The notes below the pieces were generated by a model, which was not told the DNA's origin, did no database searches, and was given only the letters and a program-made list of their open reading frames with translations. Position numbers and translations under genes: made by a program. A stretch of 64,000 nucleotides of DNA from assembly GCF_002864685.1 (NCBI RefSeq), contig NZ_NMQZ01000014.1, forward strand, positions 1-64,000. The letters are read 5' to 3'. Every line of letters starts with the position of its first letter. The stretch's first letter is position 1. This document shows positions 8,294 to 16,932 of the stretch, one piece after another. Source of the DNA: Alloalcanivorax mobilis (GTDB lineage: Bacteria > Pseudomonadota > Gammaproteobacteria > Pseudomonadales > Alcanivoracaceae).

Positions 8294-9541
8294 TTATCCT
8301 TTTGAATAGCTCGCAATAACGTTTTCTTCTTCCAGCTTCGCCAGCTCATGGCCGGTGTAGCCAAAACTCTTCAGCACCGCCAGGGTATGCTCACCGAGCA
8401 TCGGCGCGCGCCGCGCGCCGGTGGACGGCGTGTCGCGCAGGCGGATCGGCGGAGCGGCAAACGTGCCGCTGTGCCGGCTGCCCGGATGTTGCAAGCGCAG
8501 AAACATGGAACGCGCGGGGATGTGAGGATCGTTGAAAATGTCTTCGGCGGTATTGATCGGCCCGGCCGGCACGAACCCACCCAGCGCCTCCATGATTTGC
8601 TGCTTGCTGCGCGGTGCGCACCACTGGGCCAGGACAGCGCGCACCTCGACGGCGTTCTCTACCCGCGATGGGTTATCCATGTAACGCGGGTCCTCGGCCA
8701 TGTCGGGGCGTCCGATGATCCGGCACAGCTCTCGCCAGAGGTTGTCCCGGGGCGCGGCGATGGTGACCCAGCCGTCCCGGGCGGGGAAATTGTCGAACGG
8801 ACACAGCAACGGATGGCTGGTGCCCTGGGGCTTTGGTATCTCGCCGGTGTAGCTGTATTGATAGACGATCCGTTCGCACAGGCTGAGGATGCTGTCGTAC
8901 ATGGCCACATCGAGAAACTGACCCTGGCCGGTGCGCTCGGCATGCCAGAGCGCGGCGGCAATACCAAAGGCGGTTTGCACCGCCGGGAAGATATCGCCGA
9001 CGCCCGGGCCGATCTTGATCGGGCTGTCGGCATCCGGCCCGGTGATGCCCATCAGGCCGCCCATGGCCTGGGCAACCACATCGTAGGCCGGCCAATGGGC
9101 GTAGGGGCTGGCGCCGGTGCGCGGGTCACCGAAACCGCGAATGCAGGCGTACACCAGCTTCGGATTGATTTCGCGCAGCCGTTCATAGCCCAGCCCCAAG
9201 CGATCCATTACACCGACGCGAAAATTTTCCAGCACCACGTCAACGCCGGCCACCATGCGCAGCAATACTTCACGGCCGGCCTGCTGTTTCAGATCCAGCG
9301 TGACGCTGGCCTTGTTGCGATTGACACTATGAAAATAGCCGCCGTAATGGCGATCAGTATCGTCGTCGAAGTGCGGCCCCTGCTTGCGGGTCTGATCGCC
9401 ACCAATCGGCTCCACCTTGATCACCTCGGCGCCCATGTCGCTGAGCATCATCGAGCAATAGGGGCCGGCCAGCATTTGCGTCAGATCAAGCACCGTGACG
9501 CCCTTAAGGGGGCCGCCGCCTTCGCGCTTCCAGGAACTCAT
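8294..9541 (-). CDS. Class III (CaiB/BaiF) CoA-transferase
   Basis: This 415-residue protein moves CoA between carboxylic acids and would activate the imported dicarboxylate. The family N-terminus (LKGVTVLDLTQMLAGPYCSM) and the catalytic Asp region (PGVGDIFPAVQTAFG, D183) are clear. The start at 9541 overlaps the upstream MaoC gene as ATGA. In the Pseudomonas itaconate locus, as I recall, a CoA-transferase sits beside a citramalyl-CoA lyase in the same way. Succinyl-CoA is the likely donor by analogy only. Confidence 0.88.
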   Translation of the reverse strand: MSSWKREGGGPLKGVTVLDLTQMLAGPYCSMMLSDMGAEVIKVEPIGGDQTRKQGPHFDDDTDRHYGGYFHSVNRNKASVTLDLKQQAGREVLLRMVAGVDVVLENFRVGVMDRLGLGYERLREINPKLVYACIRGFGDPRTGASPYAHWPAYDVVAQAMGGLMGITGPDADSPIKIGPGVGDIFPAVQTAFGIAAALWHAERTGQGQFLDVAMYDSILSLCERIVYQYSYTGEIPKPQGTSHPLLCPFDNFPARDGWVTIAAPRDNLWRELCRIIGRPDMAEDPRYMDNPSRVENAVEVRAVLAQWCAPRSKQQIMEALGGFVPAGPINTAEDIFNDPHIPARSMFLRLQHPGSRHSGTFAAPPIRLRDTPSTGARRAPMLGEHTLAVLKSFGYTGHELAKLEEENVIASYSKG

Positions 9542-10023
9542 GCACGACCCCAATGGCTGCGACGTTTGAGCATCACCCGTCGCTCCCCGGTGAACACCAC
9601 TTTGTCGTCCTGGTTGATACCGATATGCCGGAAGGTGATCACGCCGGCATCCTCGCGGGGCGCGTCGTCAACGGCCAGCACCTCGCTGAAGGCGTACAGG
9701 GTGTCGCCGTGAAACACTGGATTGGTGAAGCGGATCTTGTCCAGGCCCATTTCAAGCAGCGCCTGCTCGGCGGTGTCCTGAGAGGCCAGGCCAATAATGA
9801 ACGACGCGGTAATGCCGCCGAAATTAATGCGCTGCCCGAACGGCGACGACGCCATCCGATGCTCGTTGAAATGGCCCTGGGCGGTGTTCATCACCTGCAA
9901 GGTAATCAGCACATTGTCCATCTCGGTGATGGTTCGCCCGCGGGCGTGGCGAAATACCTGGCCGGGCTCGAAGGCTTCAAAGTAGTTGTCGTTCGCGGTG
10001 AGAGTGTCAGGCGTGGTGGTCAT
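9538..10023 (-). CDS. MaoC-type (R)-enoyl-CoA hydratase (A)
   Basis: This 161-residue single-hotdog hydratase would add water to an enoyl-CoA. The MaoC elements are an N-terminal helix YFEAFEPGQVFRHARGRTIT, then NEHRMASSPFGQRINFGG and DKIRFTNPVFHGDTLYAFSEV. It overlaps its neighbours by ATGA at both ends, so it is tightly coupled to the CoA-transferase and the acyl-CoA dehydrogenase. By context it could be the itaconyl- or mesaconyl-CoA hydratase of the pathway. Confidence 0.85.
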   Translation of the reverse strand: MTTTPDTLTANDNYFEAFEPGQVFRHARGRTITEMDNVLITLQVMNTAQGHFNEHRMASSPFGQRINFGGITASFIIGLASQDTAEQALLEMGLDKIRFTNPVFHGDTLYAFSEVLAVDDAPREDAGVITFRHIGINQDDKVVFTGERRVMLKRRSHWGRA

Positions 10024-11219
10024 GCTTTGATTGCTCCCAGAAGCCGGTCGGAGATAATCCGTTTCTGAATTTCCGAGGTGCCTTCGAAAATTTTGGTCAG
10101 CCGCGCGTCGCGCCAGTAGCGCTCGACGGCGAAATCGGTGGTGTAGCCGGCGCCACCGTGAATCTGCAAGGCCTCGCTGGTGACGCGCTCGGCCATTTCG
10201 GCGGCGAACAGCTTCACCATTGAGGACTCCTTGTCGCAGCGGCGGCCGCTGTCGATTTCGGTGGCCACGTAATACATAAGCTGGCGTGCCGCCTCGATCT
10301 GCGCGGCCATGTCGGCGATCTTGAAGCGGATCGCCTGGAAATGGGCAATCGGCATGCCGAACTGAACGCGCTCCTGGGCGTACTTGATGGCGTCTTCCAG
10401 CGCACCGCGAGCCAGGCCGATGGAGCGTGCCGCCGTGTGCGCGCGCGCCACTTCCAGTTTGCCCATTGTGGTGTAAAACGCTTTGCCCTCTTCGCCAATC
10501 AGCGCGCTGGCGGGCACCCGGCAGTTCTCGAAAGCCAGCTCGAAGGTTTTCCAGCCCCGGTAACCGATTTTCTTCACCGCGGTGCCCTGGACCCCCGGCG
10601 GCAAGGTGCCCCGTGGCTTGGGAATATGAAAGGCGCTGATGCCTTTATGGCGGGCTTTCGGGTCCACGTTGGGATCGGTGCGTGCCATCACGGTGAGGTA
10701 ATCCGCGCCGTCGGCGAAGGTGCACCACATCTTGCTGCCATTGATCAGCCAGTCGTCGCCGTCGCGGCGCGCCCGGGTGGAAAGGTTGGCCACATCGGAC
10801 CCAGCGTTGGGCTCGGACAGCGCGAACGCACCGAGGTATTCACCTCGGGCGATGCGCGGCAGAAAATCCGCTTTTTGCTGTTCGTTAAAGCCGCTGCCGG
10901 CGGCATTGCCGCGCGCCATAATGCTGGCCACGCTCATCCAGCCACGCGCCAGCTCTTCGGCCACCAGACAGTATTCAAAGCAGCCAAGGCCGAGACCTTC
11001 GTAACGGGTTGGAATCATGATTCCAAAGAAGCCCATCCGCGCCATCTGATCACGCAGCGACATCGGTATCTCGCCGTTGATCGGGTCAAGCTCGTTGGCC
11101 ACCGGCAGCACTTCTTTCATGGTGAAATTGCGTGCGGTCTCCTGGATCATCAACCGCTCTTCGGTCATGTAATCGGGCACGTCGTCGCGCGGCGGGATGG
11201 GGGGATTCTCTCTGCTCAT
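10020..11219 (-). CDS. Acyl-CoA dehydrogenase
   Basis: This 399-residue flavoprotein makes a 2,3-double bond in an acyl-CoA and passes electrons to ETF. The family signatures are ALSEPNAGSDVANLSTRA in the middle domain and GGAGYTTDFAVERYWRDARL near the C-terminus. The C-terminal KIFEGTSEIQ carries the usual catalytic Glu. Within this operon a saturated, branched dicarboxylyl-CoA such as methylsuccinyl-CoA is an attractive but unproven substrate. Its stop overlaps the MaoC start by ATGA, and MaoC (B) lies 2 nt upstream. Confidence 0.9.
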   Translation of the reverse strand: MSRENPPIPPRDDVPDYMTEERLMIQETARNFTMKEVLPVANELDPINGEIPMSLRDQMARMGFFGIMIPTRYEGLGLGCFEYCLVAEELARGWMSVASIMARGNAAGSGFNEQQKADFLPRIARGEYLGAFALSEPNAGSDVANLSTRARRDGDDWLINGSKMWCTFADGADYLTVMARTDPNVDPKARHKGISAFHIPKPRGTLPPGVQGTAVKKIGYRGWKTFELAFENCRVPASALIGEEGKAFYTTMGKLEVARAHTAARSIGLARGALEDAIKYAQERVQFGMPIAHFQAIRFKIADMAAQIEAARQLMYYVATEIDSGRRCDKESSMVKLFAAEMAERVTSEALQIHGGAGYTTDFAVERYWRDARLTKIFEGTSEIQKRIISDRLLGAIKA

Positions 11220-11221
11220 GG

Positions 11222-11719
11222 TTATTTTCCTTCCAGACGTTTGGCGATCAGGTTGGTGCGGTGGAATTCGATGACGCGCTCGCCGCGCTGATTGAAACCT
11301 TCCGTATGCCAGGTAGCGATGCCGCCATCGGGCCGGCTGTCGGAGTCACGCAGAGAGATCACTTTGCTGCGTGCCGTCAGGGTGTCACCGGGATAAACCG
11401 TGCCTTCGAAAGTCAGCTTTTCCACGCCCAGAAAGGCGCCGCCGGATTCACTGAGGGCTTCCACCGACAGCCCGAACACGGTGAGAAACACCAGCATTGG
11501 ATTGATCACGACGCTTTCGTGGTCGTGCGCGCGGGCATACTCGGTGTTGAAATAAAGCGGATTGAAATGCAACGTCATGGTGCTGAAGCGGGTGTTGTCT
11601 TCCTGCGACAGGGTGCGCCCCCAGTGGTGCTCGAACAGCTGGCCAACGGTCATGTCGTCCAGTCCGTTTCCTTTTGGCCAGTCACTCGCTTTCGCTTTCA
11701 GCGCCTGTACATCAATCAT
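11222..11719 (-). CDS. MaoC-type hydratase (B)
   Basis: This 165-residue hotdog-fold hydratase has NPLYFNTEYARAHDHESVVINPM, LTFEGTVYPGDTLTARSKVI and a C-terminal RGERVIEFHRTNLI, all usual for MaoC dehydratases. It differs clearly from MaoC (A) in the same operon, so the pathway probably has two hydration steps or the two form a heteromer. The gene follows the MmgE/PrpD gene after a 65-nt gap filled with a 14-nt-period repeat. Confidence 0.85.
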   Translation of the reverse strand: MIDVQALKAKASDWPKGNGLDDMTVGQLFEHHWGRTLSQEDNTRFSTMTLHFNPLYFNTEYARAHDHESVVINPMLVFLTVFGLSVEALSESGGAFLGVEKLTFEGTVYPGDTLTARSKVISLRDSDSRPDGGIATWHTEGFNQRGERVIEFHRTNLIAKRLEGK

Positions 11720-11732
11720 GGTGATTCCTCTC

Positions 11733-11788
11733 TGTCCGGAAATGGGTGTCCGGCAATGGGTGTCAGGGAATAGGTGTGCGGCGATCAG
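11733..11788. repeat. Four-unit tandem repeat with 14-nt period
   Basis: The units start at 11733, 11747, 11761 and 11775. Each reads roughly tgtccgg + aaatggg, so the period is exactly twice seven. The last unit runs into the stop codon of the MmgE/PrpD gene (11785). No inverted partner is present. It belongs with the heptad arrays elsewhere in the window and is the only one placed inside an operon. Confidence 0.7.
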
Positions 11789-13167
11789 TGTTGCGGCGTG
11801 GTCAGCGACAACAATTCGCCGATGTCACCGCTGTCGTGCAGGGCGGCAACACCGGTGAGCAGCGTGTGCGCGCGGTGGGCGCCGATCACCGGCGTCGCCA
11901 GGGCGAGAAATTTATCGCTCAGGCGCCGCCACTGTTCAGCCAGGCCCTGTCCGGAGGCGGGTCGTGAAACATCGCCGTGTCCGGTCACCGTGTCGCCGTT
12001 GGTGAGCACCACGCTCACCTCGCTGCTGTAGTTGTTGGCCAAGGTGTCCACCGCTTCGACGCGCACCTTGTCGCGAACCGCGATGATGTCCGCATCGCGG
12101 GCCATGCGGTCGGTGAACATGGACTCGCCGGTGCCCCTGCGCAGGAACGCAAGCGCCGCCGTCATGCGCAGGCTGAACTTGCCCTGCAGGCCGGTTTGCG
12201 GGTTTTCGATATTGCACACACGCAGATGGCCCGGGGGCACACGCACCACGATCTCGCGCACCTGCGAGGGCGTGAACGAGTGTTCCGATTGCAGCGCGGT
12301 GAGCGCCTCGATGGTGGCGTGGGTCAGGTAGCAGGCGGCGTGGTATTTAAACAACACCCCAGTGATGCCCAGGGGCTCGCCGGGGCCGGCGACGCCGGCG
12401 GGATTGATGCCGTCCGCCTGGGTGGCGACGAAGCCCTGTTCCGCCTCCAGCGCATTCGGATGGGCGGTAAATCCGCGCTCCGCCAGCTGCCATGCGAACA
12501 GGCCGGCGGCCGCCGCTTTACCCGCGTGCAGCGGTTTGGCCATGGTCCCGAACATGCATTTCAAACCGGCCGCCTGGGTGGCGGCAAGGCCAAACGCGGT
12601 GTTCCAGGTCGTCGGGTCGGCGCAGGCCAGATGGGCGCACGCGGCCGCGGCGCCGAACGTGCCCACCGTGGCGGTGCAGTGAAAACCTCGTGCGTAATGA
12701 CCCGGCGAGACCAGTGTTCCGACCCGGCATTCCGCCTCCACGCCCGCCACAAAGGCGGCGATGAAAGCTTTGCCAGTGGCGCCACGTTGCTCGGCCTGGG
12801 CCAGCAGAGCGGGAAAAACCGGAACCGAGGGGTGGCCGCCCATCTGTGAAACCACGTCATCGAAATCCAGAGCGTGGGAAGCGGCGCCGTTGATCAGCGC
12901 CGCCCAGCGCGGGCTGCTGCGCTGCCGATGACCAATCAGCGTGGCGCGTGGCGCGCACTCGTCGTCACCGGCCTCGTCGCGCAGTATCTTCACCAGCGGC
13001 TCGCCGCCACCGCCGAGGGTGACGCCCAGCCAGTCGAGAAAGCAGTGCTTTGCGAATTCCACTTCCTCGGCGTTGAGATCGGTGTATTTTATTGACCGGA
13101 CCCGGCCAACGATCGCCGACGTAATGTCGGAATTTTTCTGTTTATTGTTCTCGGATTCGGGGCTCAT
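11785..13167 (-). CDS. MmgE/PrpD family protein
   Basis: This 460-residue protein belongs to the family of 2-methylcitrate dehydratase, cis-aconitate decarboxylase and iminodisuccinate epimerase. Recognisable segments are FAKHCFLDWLGVTLGG at the N-terminus, INGAASHALDFDD, and LKCMFGTMAKPLHAGKAA. The start at 13167 is set by an AGGAGTG site; the open frame continues upstream without family-like sequence. It is the first gene of the operon and lies divergent from a LysR gene. As I recall, the Pseudomonas itaconate locus also contains a PrpD-family gene, of unclear role. A dehydratase, isomerase or decarboxylase acting on a branched tricarboxylate or dicarboxylate is the best guess. Confidence 0.87.
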   Translation of the reverse strand: MSPESENNKQKNSDITSAIVGRVRSIKYTDLNAEEVEFAKHCFLDWLGVTLGGGGEPLVKILRDEAGDDECAPRATLIGHRQRSSPRWAALINGAASHALDFDDVVSQMGGHPSVPVFPALLAQAEQRGATGKAFIAAFVAGVEAECRVGTLVSPGHYARGFHCTATVGTFGAAAACAHLACADPTTWNTAFGLAATQAAGLKCMFGTMAKPLHAGKAAAAGLFAWQLAERGFTAHPNALEAEQGFVATQADGINPAGVAGPGEPLGITGVLFKYHAACYLTHATIEALTALQSEHSFTPSQVREIVVRVPPGHLRVCNIENPQTGLQGKFSLRMTAALAFLRRGTGESMFTDRMARDADIIAVRDKVRVEAVDTLANNYSSEVSVVLTNGDTVTGHGDVSRPASGQGLAEQWRRLSDKFLALATPVIGAHRAHTLLTGVAALHDSGDIGELLSLTTPQH

Positions 13168-13357
13168 GATCACTCCTGAGATACCCGGCATTGCGTTCAT
13201 CCATGGGTGTACACTTTGATGAACCTGCCTTTTCAGTCGCGCGCCAATGAAAAAGATTGGATTTTTATCAACCGTGCGACCAACCTGATGTCTCATTATG
13301 GTGAGCCGCTCTTGCGACGCCATTTGCTAAACGTTAATGTCAAATTAACCGCAGGTT
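13168..13357. promoter_or_regulatory. Divergent promoter region of the dicarboxylate operon
   Basis: This 190-nt gap separates the minus-strand operon (start 13167) from the plus-strand LysR gene (start 13358), so it must hold both promoters. It is AT-richer than the flanks and contains the palindrome annotated at 13333-13349. I could not place -35/-10 boxes with confidence. Confidence 0.65.
13333..13349. promoter_or_regulatory. Candidate LysR-type operator (T-N11-A palindrome)
   Basis: GTTAAT (13333-13338) and ATTAAC (13344-13349) are perfect inverted arms around gtcaa. T13335 and A13347 give the LysR T-N11-A pattern. The site ends 8 nt before the LysR start codon, as expected for an autoregulatory binding site that also controls the divergent operon. 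Confidence 0.5.
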
Positions 13358-14329
13358 ATGCCGCGAGGTTTTCAAGTGCGCAGACGTCGTTTACCCCCTT
13401 TGAACCCGGTCAGAAGTTTTGAAGCGGCCGCTCGCCATGGCAGTTTCACGAAGGCCGCCGAGGAACTGCATGTGACGCCGGTCGCAATCAGCAGACAGGT
13501 GGCCGTGCTCGAAGGGTATTTTGGCATTCCTCTGTTCGACCGCCTGCACCAGACCTTGCGTCTGACCCAGGCGGGGCGCGATTTTCTGCCCTGCGCCACC
13601 GCCGCCTTTGATCTGCTCAGCGAGGGCGCGCGCAAGCTGCAGACGCGCAGCTCCGAGCCGGTGGTGATCTGCGCCTACCCTTCGGTGGCGATCCACTGGC
13701 TGATCCCGCGCCTGAGCCGTTTTCATGACAGCCACCCGGATATTGAAATTCGCATGACCACGGCGGTGGCGCCCAAGGAATTTGATTACGACGAAGTCGA
13801 CATTGGCCTGCAGTACCTGCACGACGCCCGTCAGGATCTGATCACTCAGCTGCTGCTGCCAGACATCATTCAGCCCGCCTGCAGCCCCAAACTGCTGGGC
13901 GGGCCGCACCCGCTGCCCCCGGCGGCCAACCTCAGCCACCATATCTTCCTGCACTCCCAGCATCGCCAGCAGGACTGGCAAGAGTGGCTGCAAGCCGCCG
14001 GGCTGGACGACATCAAACCGGCCCGAGAGCTGACGTTCACCGGCTCAAGCCTGGCCTATCAGGCCGCCGCCGAAGGCATGGGCGTGGCCGTGGTGCAAAG
14101 ACTGCTGGTCGACGAGGAATTTCGCTCGGGCCGCCTGGTGGCGCCCTTTAATCTGGCCGCGCAACGCACCAAGGGCATTTGCATGGTGAGCCGCCCGGAG
14201 CGGCTCGACGACCCCCGTGTGGCGGCCTTCCGCACCTGGCTGGAAGCGGAAGCGGATGTCGCCATCGCCCGCCTTGATCTTTCCAACACCATCAATCTGG
14301 GCGAGGAGGCTGTGCTCGAGTTCAGTTAA
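13358..14329 (+). CDS. LysR-family regulator (GcvA-like)
   Basis: This 323-residue regulator has an N-terminal winged helix (PPLNPVRSFEAAARHGSFTK, then VTPVAISRQVAVLEGYFGI) and a C-terminal effector-binding domain starting near residue 95. It is divergent from the CoA-transferase/lyase/TRAP operon with a palindrome between, so it is the probable pathway regulator; the Pseudomonas itaconate locus also has a LysR gene. The ATG at 13358 has a modest GCAGG site, and an in-frame GTG at 13376 would put the HTH closer to the N-terminus. Confidence 0.88.
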   Translation: MPRGFQVRRRRLPPLNPVRSFEAAARHGSFTKAAEELHVTPVAISRQVAVLEGYFGIPLFDRLHQTLRLTQAGRDFLPCATAAFDLLSEGARKLQTRSSEPVVICAYPSVAIHWLIPRLSRFHDSHPDIEIRMTTAVAPKEFDYDEVDIGLQYLHDARQDLITQLLLPDIIQPACSPKLLGGPHPLPPAANLSHHIFLHSQHRQQDWQEWLQAAGLDDIKPARELTFTGSSLAYQAAAEGMGVAVVQRLLVDEEFRSGRLVAPFNLAAQRTKGICMVSRPERLDDPRVAAFRTWLEAEADVAIARLDLSNTINLGEEAVLEFS

Positions 14330-14725
14330 CTGTTCCTCGTTTCGCCTTCTCTCCCGCTCGCCTTGCACACCGCCCATTTTGATTTTTTTGAAGCATCTGG
14401 CACCTCGAACCTTCTGTTTTTCTGGGGAACAGGGAACGAGGTGAAAGGGCCAGGCGGTGTGTCGTGGACGTTTTCCTTTTCGGTGTTACAGCGCGGGCAC
14501 GGCCTTTGCGCCGGCTATGCGCTGCCTCGCGCTGTTCCCTGCTCCCTGTTCCCGGCTCCCTAAAAAATACCCACAAAACTTCTGGTTAACCCTGCATTAA
14601 TTTTTTCCCAGTCGTAAAGTCGGGGTGGGGTTTCATAATCACTATGACAACCACCGTATGAAAATCCGCTTTCAGCCGTCGCTGCTTTTTGCCACGGCGT
14701 TTGGAATTTTCCGGGAGAACAAAAA
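14330..14725. other. Gap before the second acyl-CoA operon
   Basis: This 396-nt gap contains no gene that I can support. Its left half holds the inverted heptad pair at 14424-14561. The AT-rich segment from about 14562 to 14725 presumably contains the promoter of the plus-strand operon; GGGAGAA just upstream of 14726 is the ribosome-binding site. Confidence 0.55.
14424..14561. repeat. Inverted heptad pair with shared core
   Basis: The left arm has two 7-nt units (ggggaac, agggaac, 14424-14437). The right arm has four units of the reverse sense (gttccct, gctccct, gttcccg, gctccct, 14534-14561). The core between them contains GCGCGGGCACGGCCTTTGC at 14491-14509, a 19-mer also found at 29503-29521 inside another heptad pair. 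Confidence 0.7.
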
Positions 14726-15874
14726 ATGCAAGCTTTTCGTTTCGATCCGGTCGCCTTGCCGGAGAGCGCCAGACAGTTGCGACGAGAAGTTCGTGACTTT
14801 CTCGCCGAACAGATCAGTAAAGGTGGAATTACTCCGCACCGTAATTCCTGGGGCAGCTACGACGCTGACTTCAGTGCGTTATGCGGCGAGCGGGGTTACA
14901 TCGGCATGCGCTGGCCAAAACGCTACGGTGGCCATGAAAAAAGCGCCCTCGAGCGTTATGTGGTTACCGAGGAGATGCTTGCCGCCGGCGCGCCGGTGGG
15001 GGCCCATTGGGTCGCCGACCGGCAAAGCGGCGCCAATATCCTCGCCCACGGCAGCGAGCAGGCAAAACAGGAAATTCTGCCGGAAATCGCCGCCGGCCAG
15101 TGCTTTTTCGCGATTGGCATGAGCGAGCCCAATTCCGGCTCCGACCTGGCCGCCGCCACCACCCGAGCGGAACCCACCGAGGGTGGCTGGCTGATCAACG
15201 GCACCAAGATATGGACCAGCAGCGCGCACCGCGCGCACTACCTGATCGCGCTGGCCCGCACCGCCGCCAAAACCGAAGACCGGCACGCCGGGCTGACCCA
15301 GTTCATCGTCAAGCTCGGCGGTGACGACGTCAAAGTGCGGCCCATCTATAACCTCTACGGCGGCCATGACTTCAATGAGGTGGTGTTCGACAACACCTTC
15401 GTTCCCGCCCACCGCGTGATCGGCAAGGAAGGCGACGGCTGGCGCATGGTCACCGGCGAGCTGGCGTTCGAGCGCAGTGGGCCGGACCGCTTTCTGAGCA
15501 CCTTCCAATTGCTGCGGCAGCTTATCGATGCACTCGGCGAACAACCGGATCGCCGTGATCGCGCCGCCCTGGGCCGGCTGGTCGCCCATCTGGCCACCCT
15601 GCGCACCATGTCCACGTCGGTGGCGGGCATGTTGGAACGGGGCGAATCGCCCAACCTGGAAGCCGCTCTGGTCAAGGACATCGGCACCACCTTCGAACAG
15701 GAGATCCCCGAGATCGCCCGCTTGCTGGTGGAAGCCCGCCCCGGTCTTGAGCGTGGCGACCCATTTAACGAAGCGCTGGCCCGAGCGGTGCTTACCTCAC
15801 CGTCGTTCACCATTCGTGGCGGCACCCGGGAAATTCTGCGCGGCATTATTGCGAAAGGGCTGGGCCTGCGATGA
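14726..15874 (+). CDS. Acyl-CoA dehydrogenase, probable large partner
   Basis: This 382-residue flavoprotein has the middle-domain signature GMSEPNSGSDLAAATTRA and the segment TGELAFERSGPDRFL. At the C-terminus the sequence is IRGGTREILRG, so the Glu that precedes GT in many relatives is missing; a Glu in ELAFERSGPDR may serve instead, as in isovaleryl-CoA-type enzymes. The next gene starts inside its stop codon (ATGA) and encodes a shorter relative, a layout typical of heteromeric alpha2beta2 acyl-CoA dehydrogenases for sterols and other bulky acyl-CoAs. It is the first gene of the operon. Confidence 0.88.
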   Translation: MQAFRFDPVALPESARQLRREVRDFLAEQISKGGITPHRNSWGSYDADFSALCGERGYIGMRWPKRYGGHEKSALERYVVTEEMLAAGAPVGAHWVADRQSGANILAHGSEQAKQEILPEIAAGQCFFAIGMSEPNSGSDLAAATTRAEPTEGGWLINGTKIWTSSAHRAHYLIALARTAAKTEDRHAGLTQFIVKLGGDDVKVRPIYNLYGGHDFNEVVFDNTFVPAHRVIGKEGDGWRMVTGELAFERSGPDRFLSTFQLLRQLIDALGEQPDRRDRAALGRLVAHLATLRTMSTSVAGMLERGESPNLEAALVKDIGTTFEQEIPEIARLLVEARPGLERGDPFNEALARAVLTSPSFTIRGGTREILRGIIAKGLGLR

Positions 15875-16932
15875 GCGAACTAAAGGACATTTTTCTCTCG
15901 ACCTGCGACCGGCTACTCGGCGAATTGAACACCACCGACGCTGACGATCACGGCTGGCCACGGGCGGCCTGGCAGCGGTTGGTGGAACTGGGCCTGCCCG
16001 CAGCGCTGACGCCGCAGCACGGTGACGATGGCTTGAGCGTCGCCGACGCTCTGGCGGTGAGCGAGCTGTGTGGCTATCACACCCTGGCCTTGCCGTTACC
16101 AGAGACTCTGGTGGCGAACCGGTTGCTGGCGCTGGCCGGCTTACCGATCGGCGATCAGCCGTTGACCCTGGCGGCCACGGCGGGCGAGACCGTGCGCCTC
16201 GACCGTGAGCAGGACCATTGGCGGTTGCACGGCGAGTTGAGCGCGGTGCCCTGGGGGCGCCACGCCGACGCCGTGGTGCTGCAGGTGGAAAGCGATCAGG
16301 GCAGCCGGCTGGTGCGGATTGCCGGCGCCGGTCTTGCCTGGCGCGCGGCCACCAATCTGGCCGATGACCCGCGTGACGATGCCAGCGTGGATCTGCGAGT
16401 TGAAGACAGCCAGTGCCCGCCCTTCCCCGCCGGCTCCCCCTCGCTGCTGGAATGGGGCGCGCTGATTCGCGCCCTGCAAATGAGCGGCGCCATGCGCAAG
16501 ACACTGAAACTGGCGGTCGATTACGCCAATGAGAGGGTTCAGTTCGGTCGCCCGATCGCCCGTTTTCAGGCAATCCAGCACCAGCTCGCGGTGGCCGCCG
16601 GGCAGCTCGCCGCGGCCACCGCCGCCGCCGAGGACGCGGCCCGCCGCACCGATGGTCGCGACCATGGCTTTTCCATCGCGGTCGCCAAGGCGCGGGTTGG
16701 CGAGGCCGCCGGGCTGGTGGCGGCGATCGGACATCAGGTGCACGGCGCCATGGGCTATACCCGTGAACACACACTGCACCATGGCACCCGGAGGCTGTGG
16801 TCCTGGCGCGACGAATACGGCAACGAATCGTTCTGGCAAACACGGCTGGGCACGCTGGCGGCGAGCGGCGGCGGCGATGGCCTGTGGGCCACCCTGACCG
16901 CCCTGCAGGACAGCAGCGAGGAGCAACAATGA
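15871..16932 (+). CDS. Acyl-CoA dehydrogenase, probable small partner
   Basis: This 353-residue relative has a divergent N-terminal half and a recognisable C-terminal domain (YANERVQFGRPIARFQAIQHQ, then HQVHGAMGYTREHTLHHGTRRL). It lacks the SEPxxGSD flavin motif that its partner has, so it probably works only in a complex with the protein encoded at 14726. It overlaps both neighbours by ATGA (15871 and 16929), which supports coupled translation. Confidence 0.83.
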   Translation: MSELKDIFLSTCDRLLGELNTTDADDHGWPRAAWQRLVELGLPAALTPQHGDDGLSVADALAVSELCGYHTLALPLPETLVANRLLALAGLPIGDQPLTLAATAGETVRLDREQDHWRLHGELSAVPWGRHADAVVLQVESDQGSRLVRIAGAGLAWRAATNLADDPRDDASVDLRVEDSQCPPFPAGSPSLLEWGALIRALQMSGAMRKTLKLAVDYANERVQFGRPIARFQAIQHQLAVAAGQLAAATAAAEDAARRTDGRDHGFSIAVAKARVGEAAGLVAAIGHQVHGAMGYTREHTLHHGTRRLWSWRDEYGNESFWQTRLGTLAASGGGDGLWATLTALQDSSEEQQ

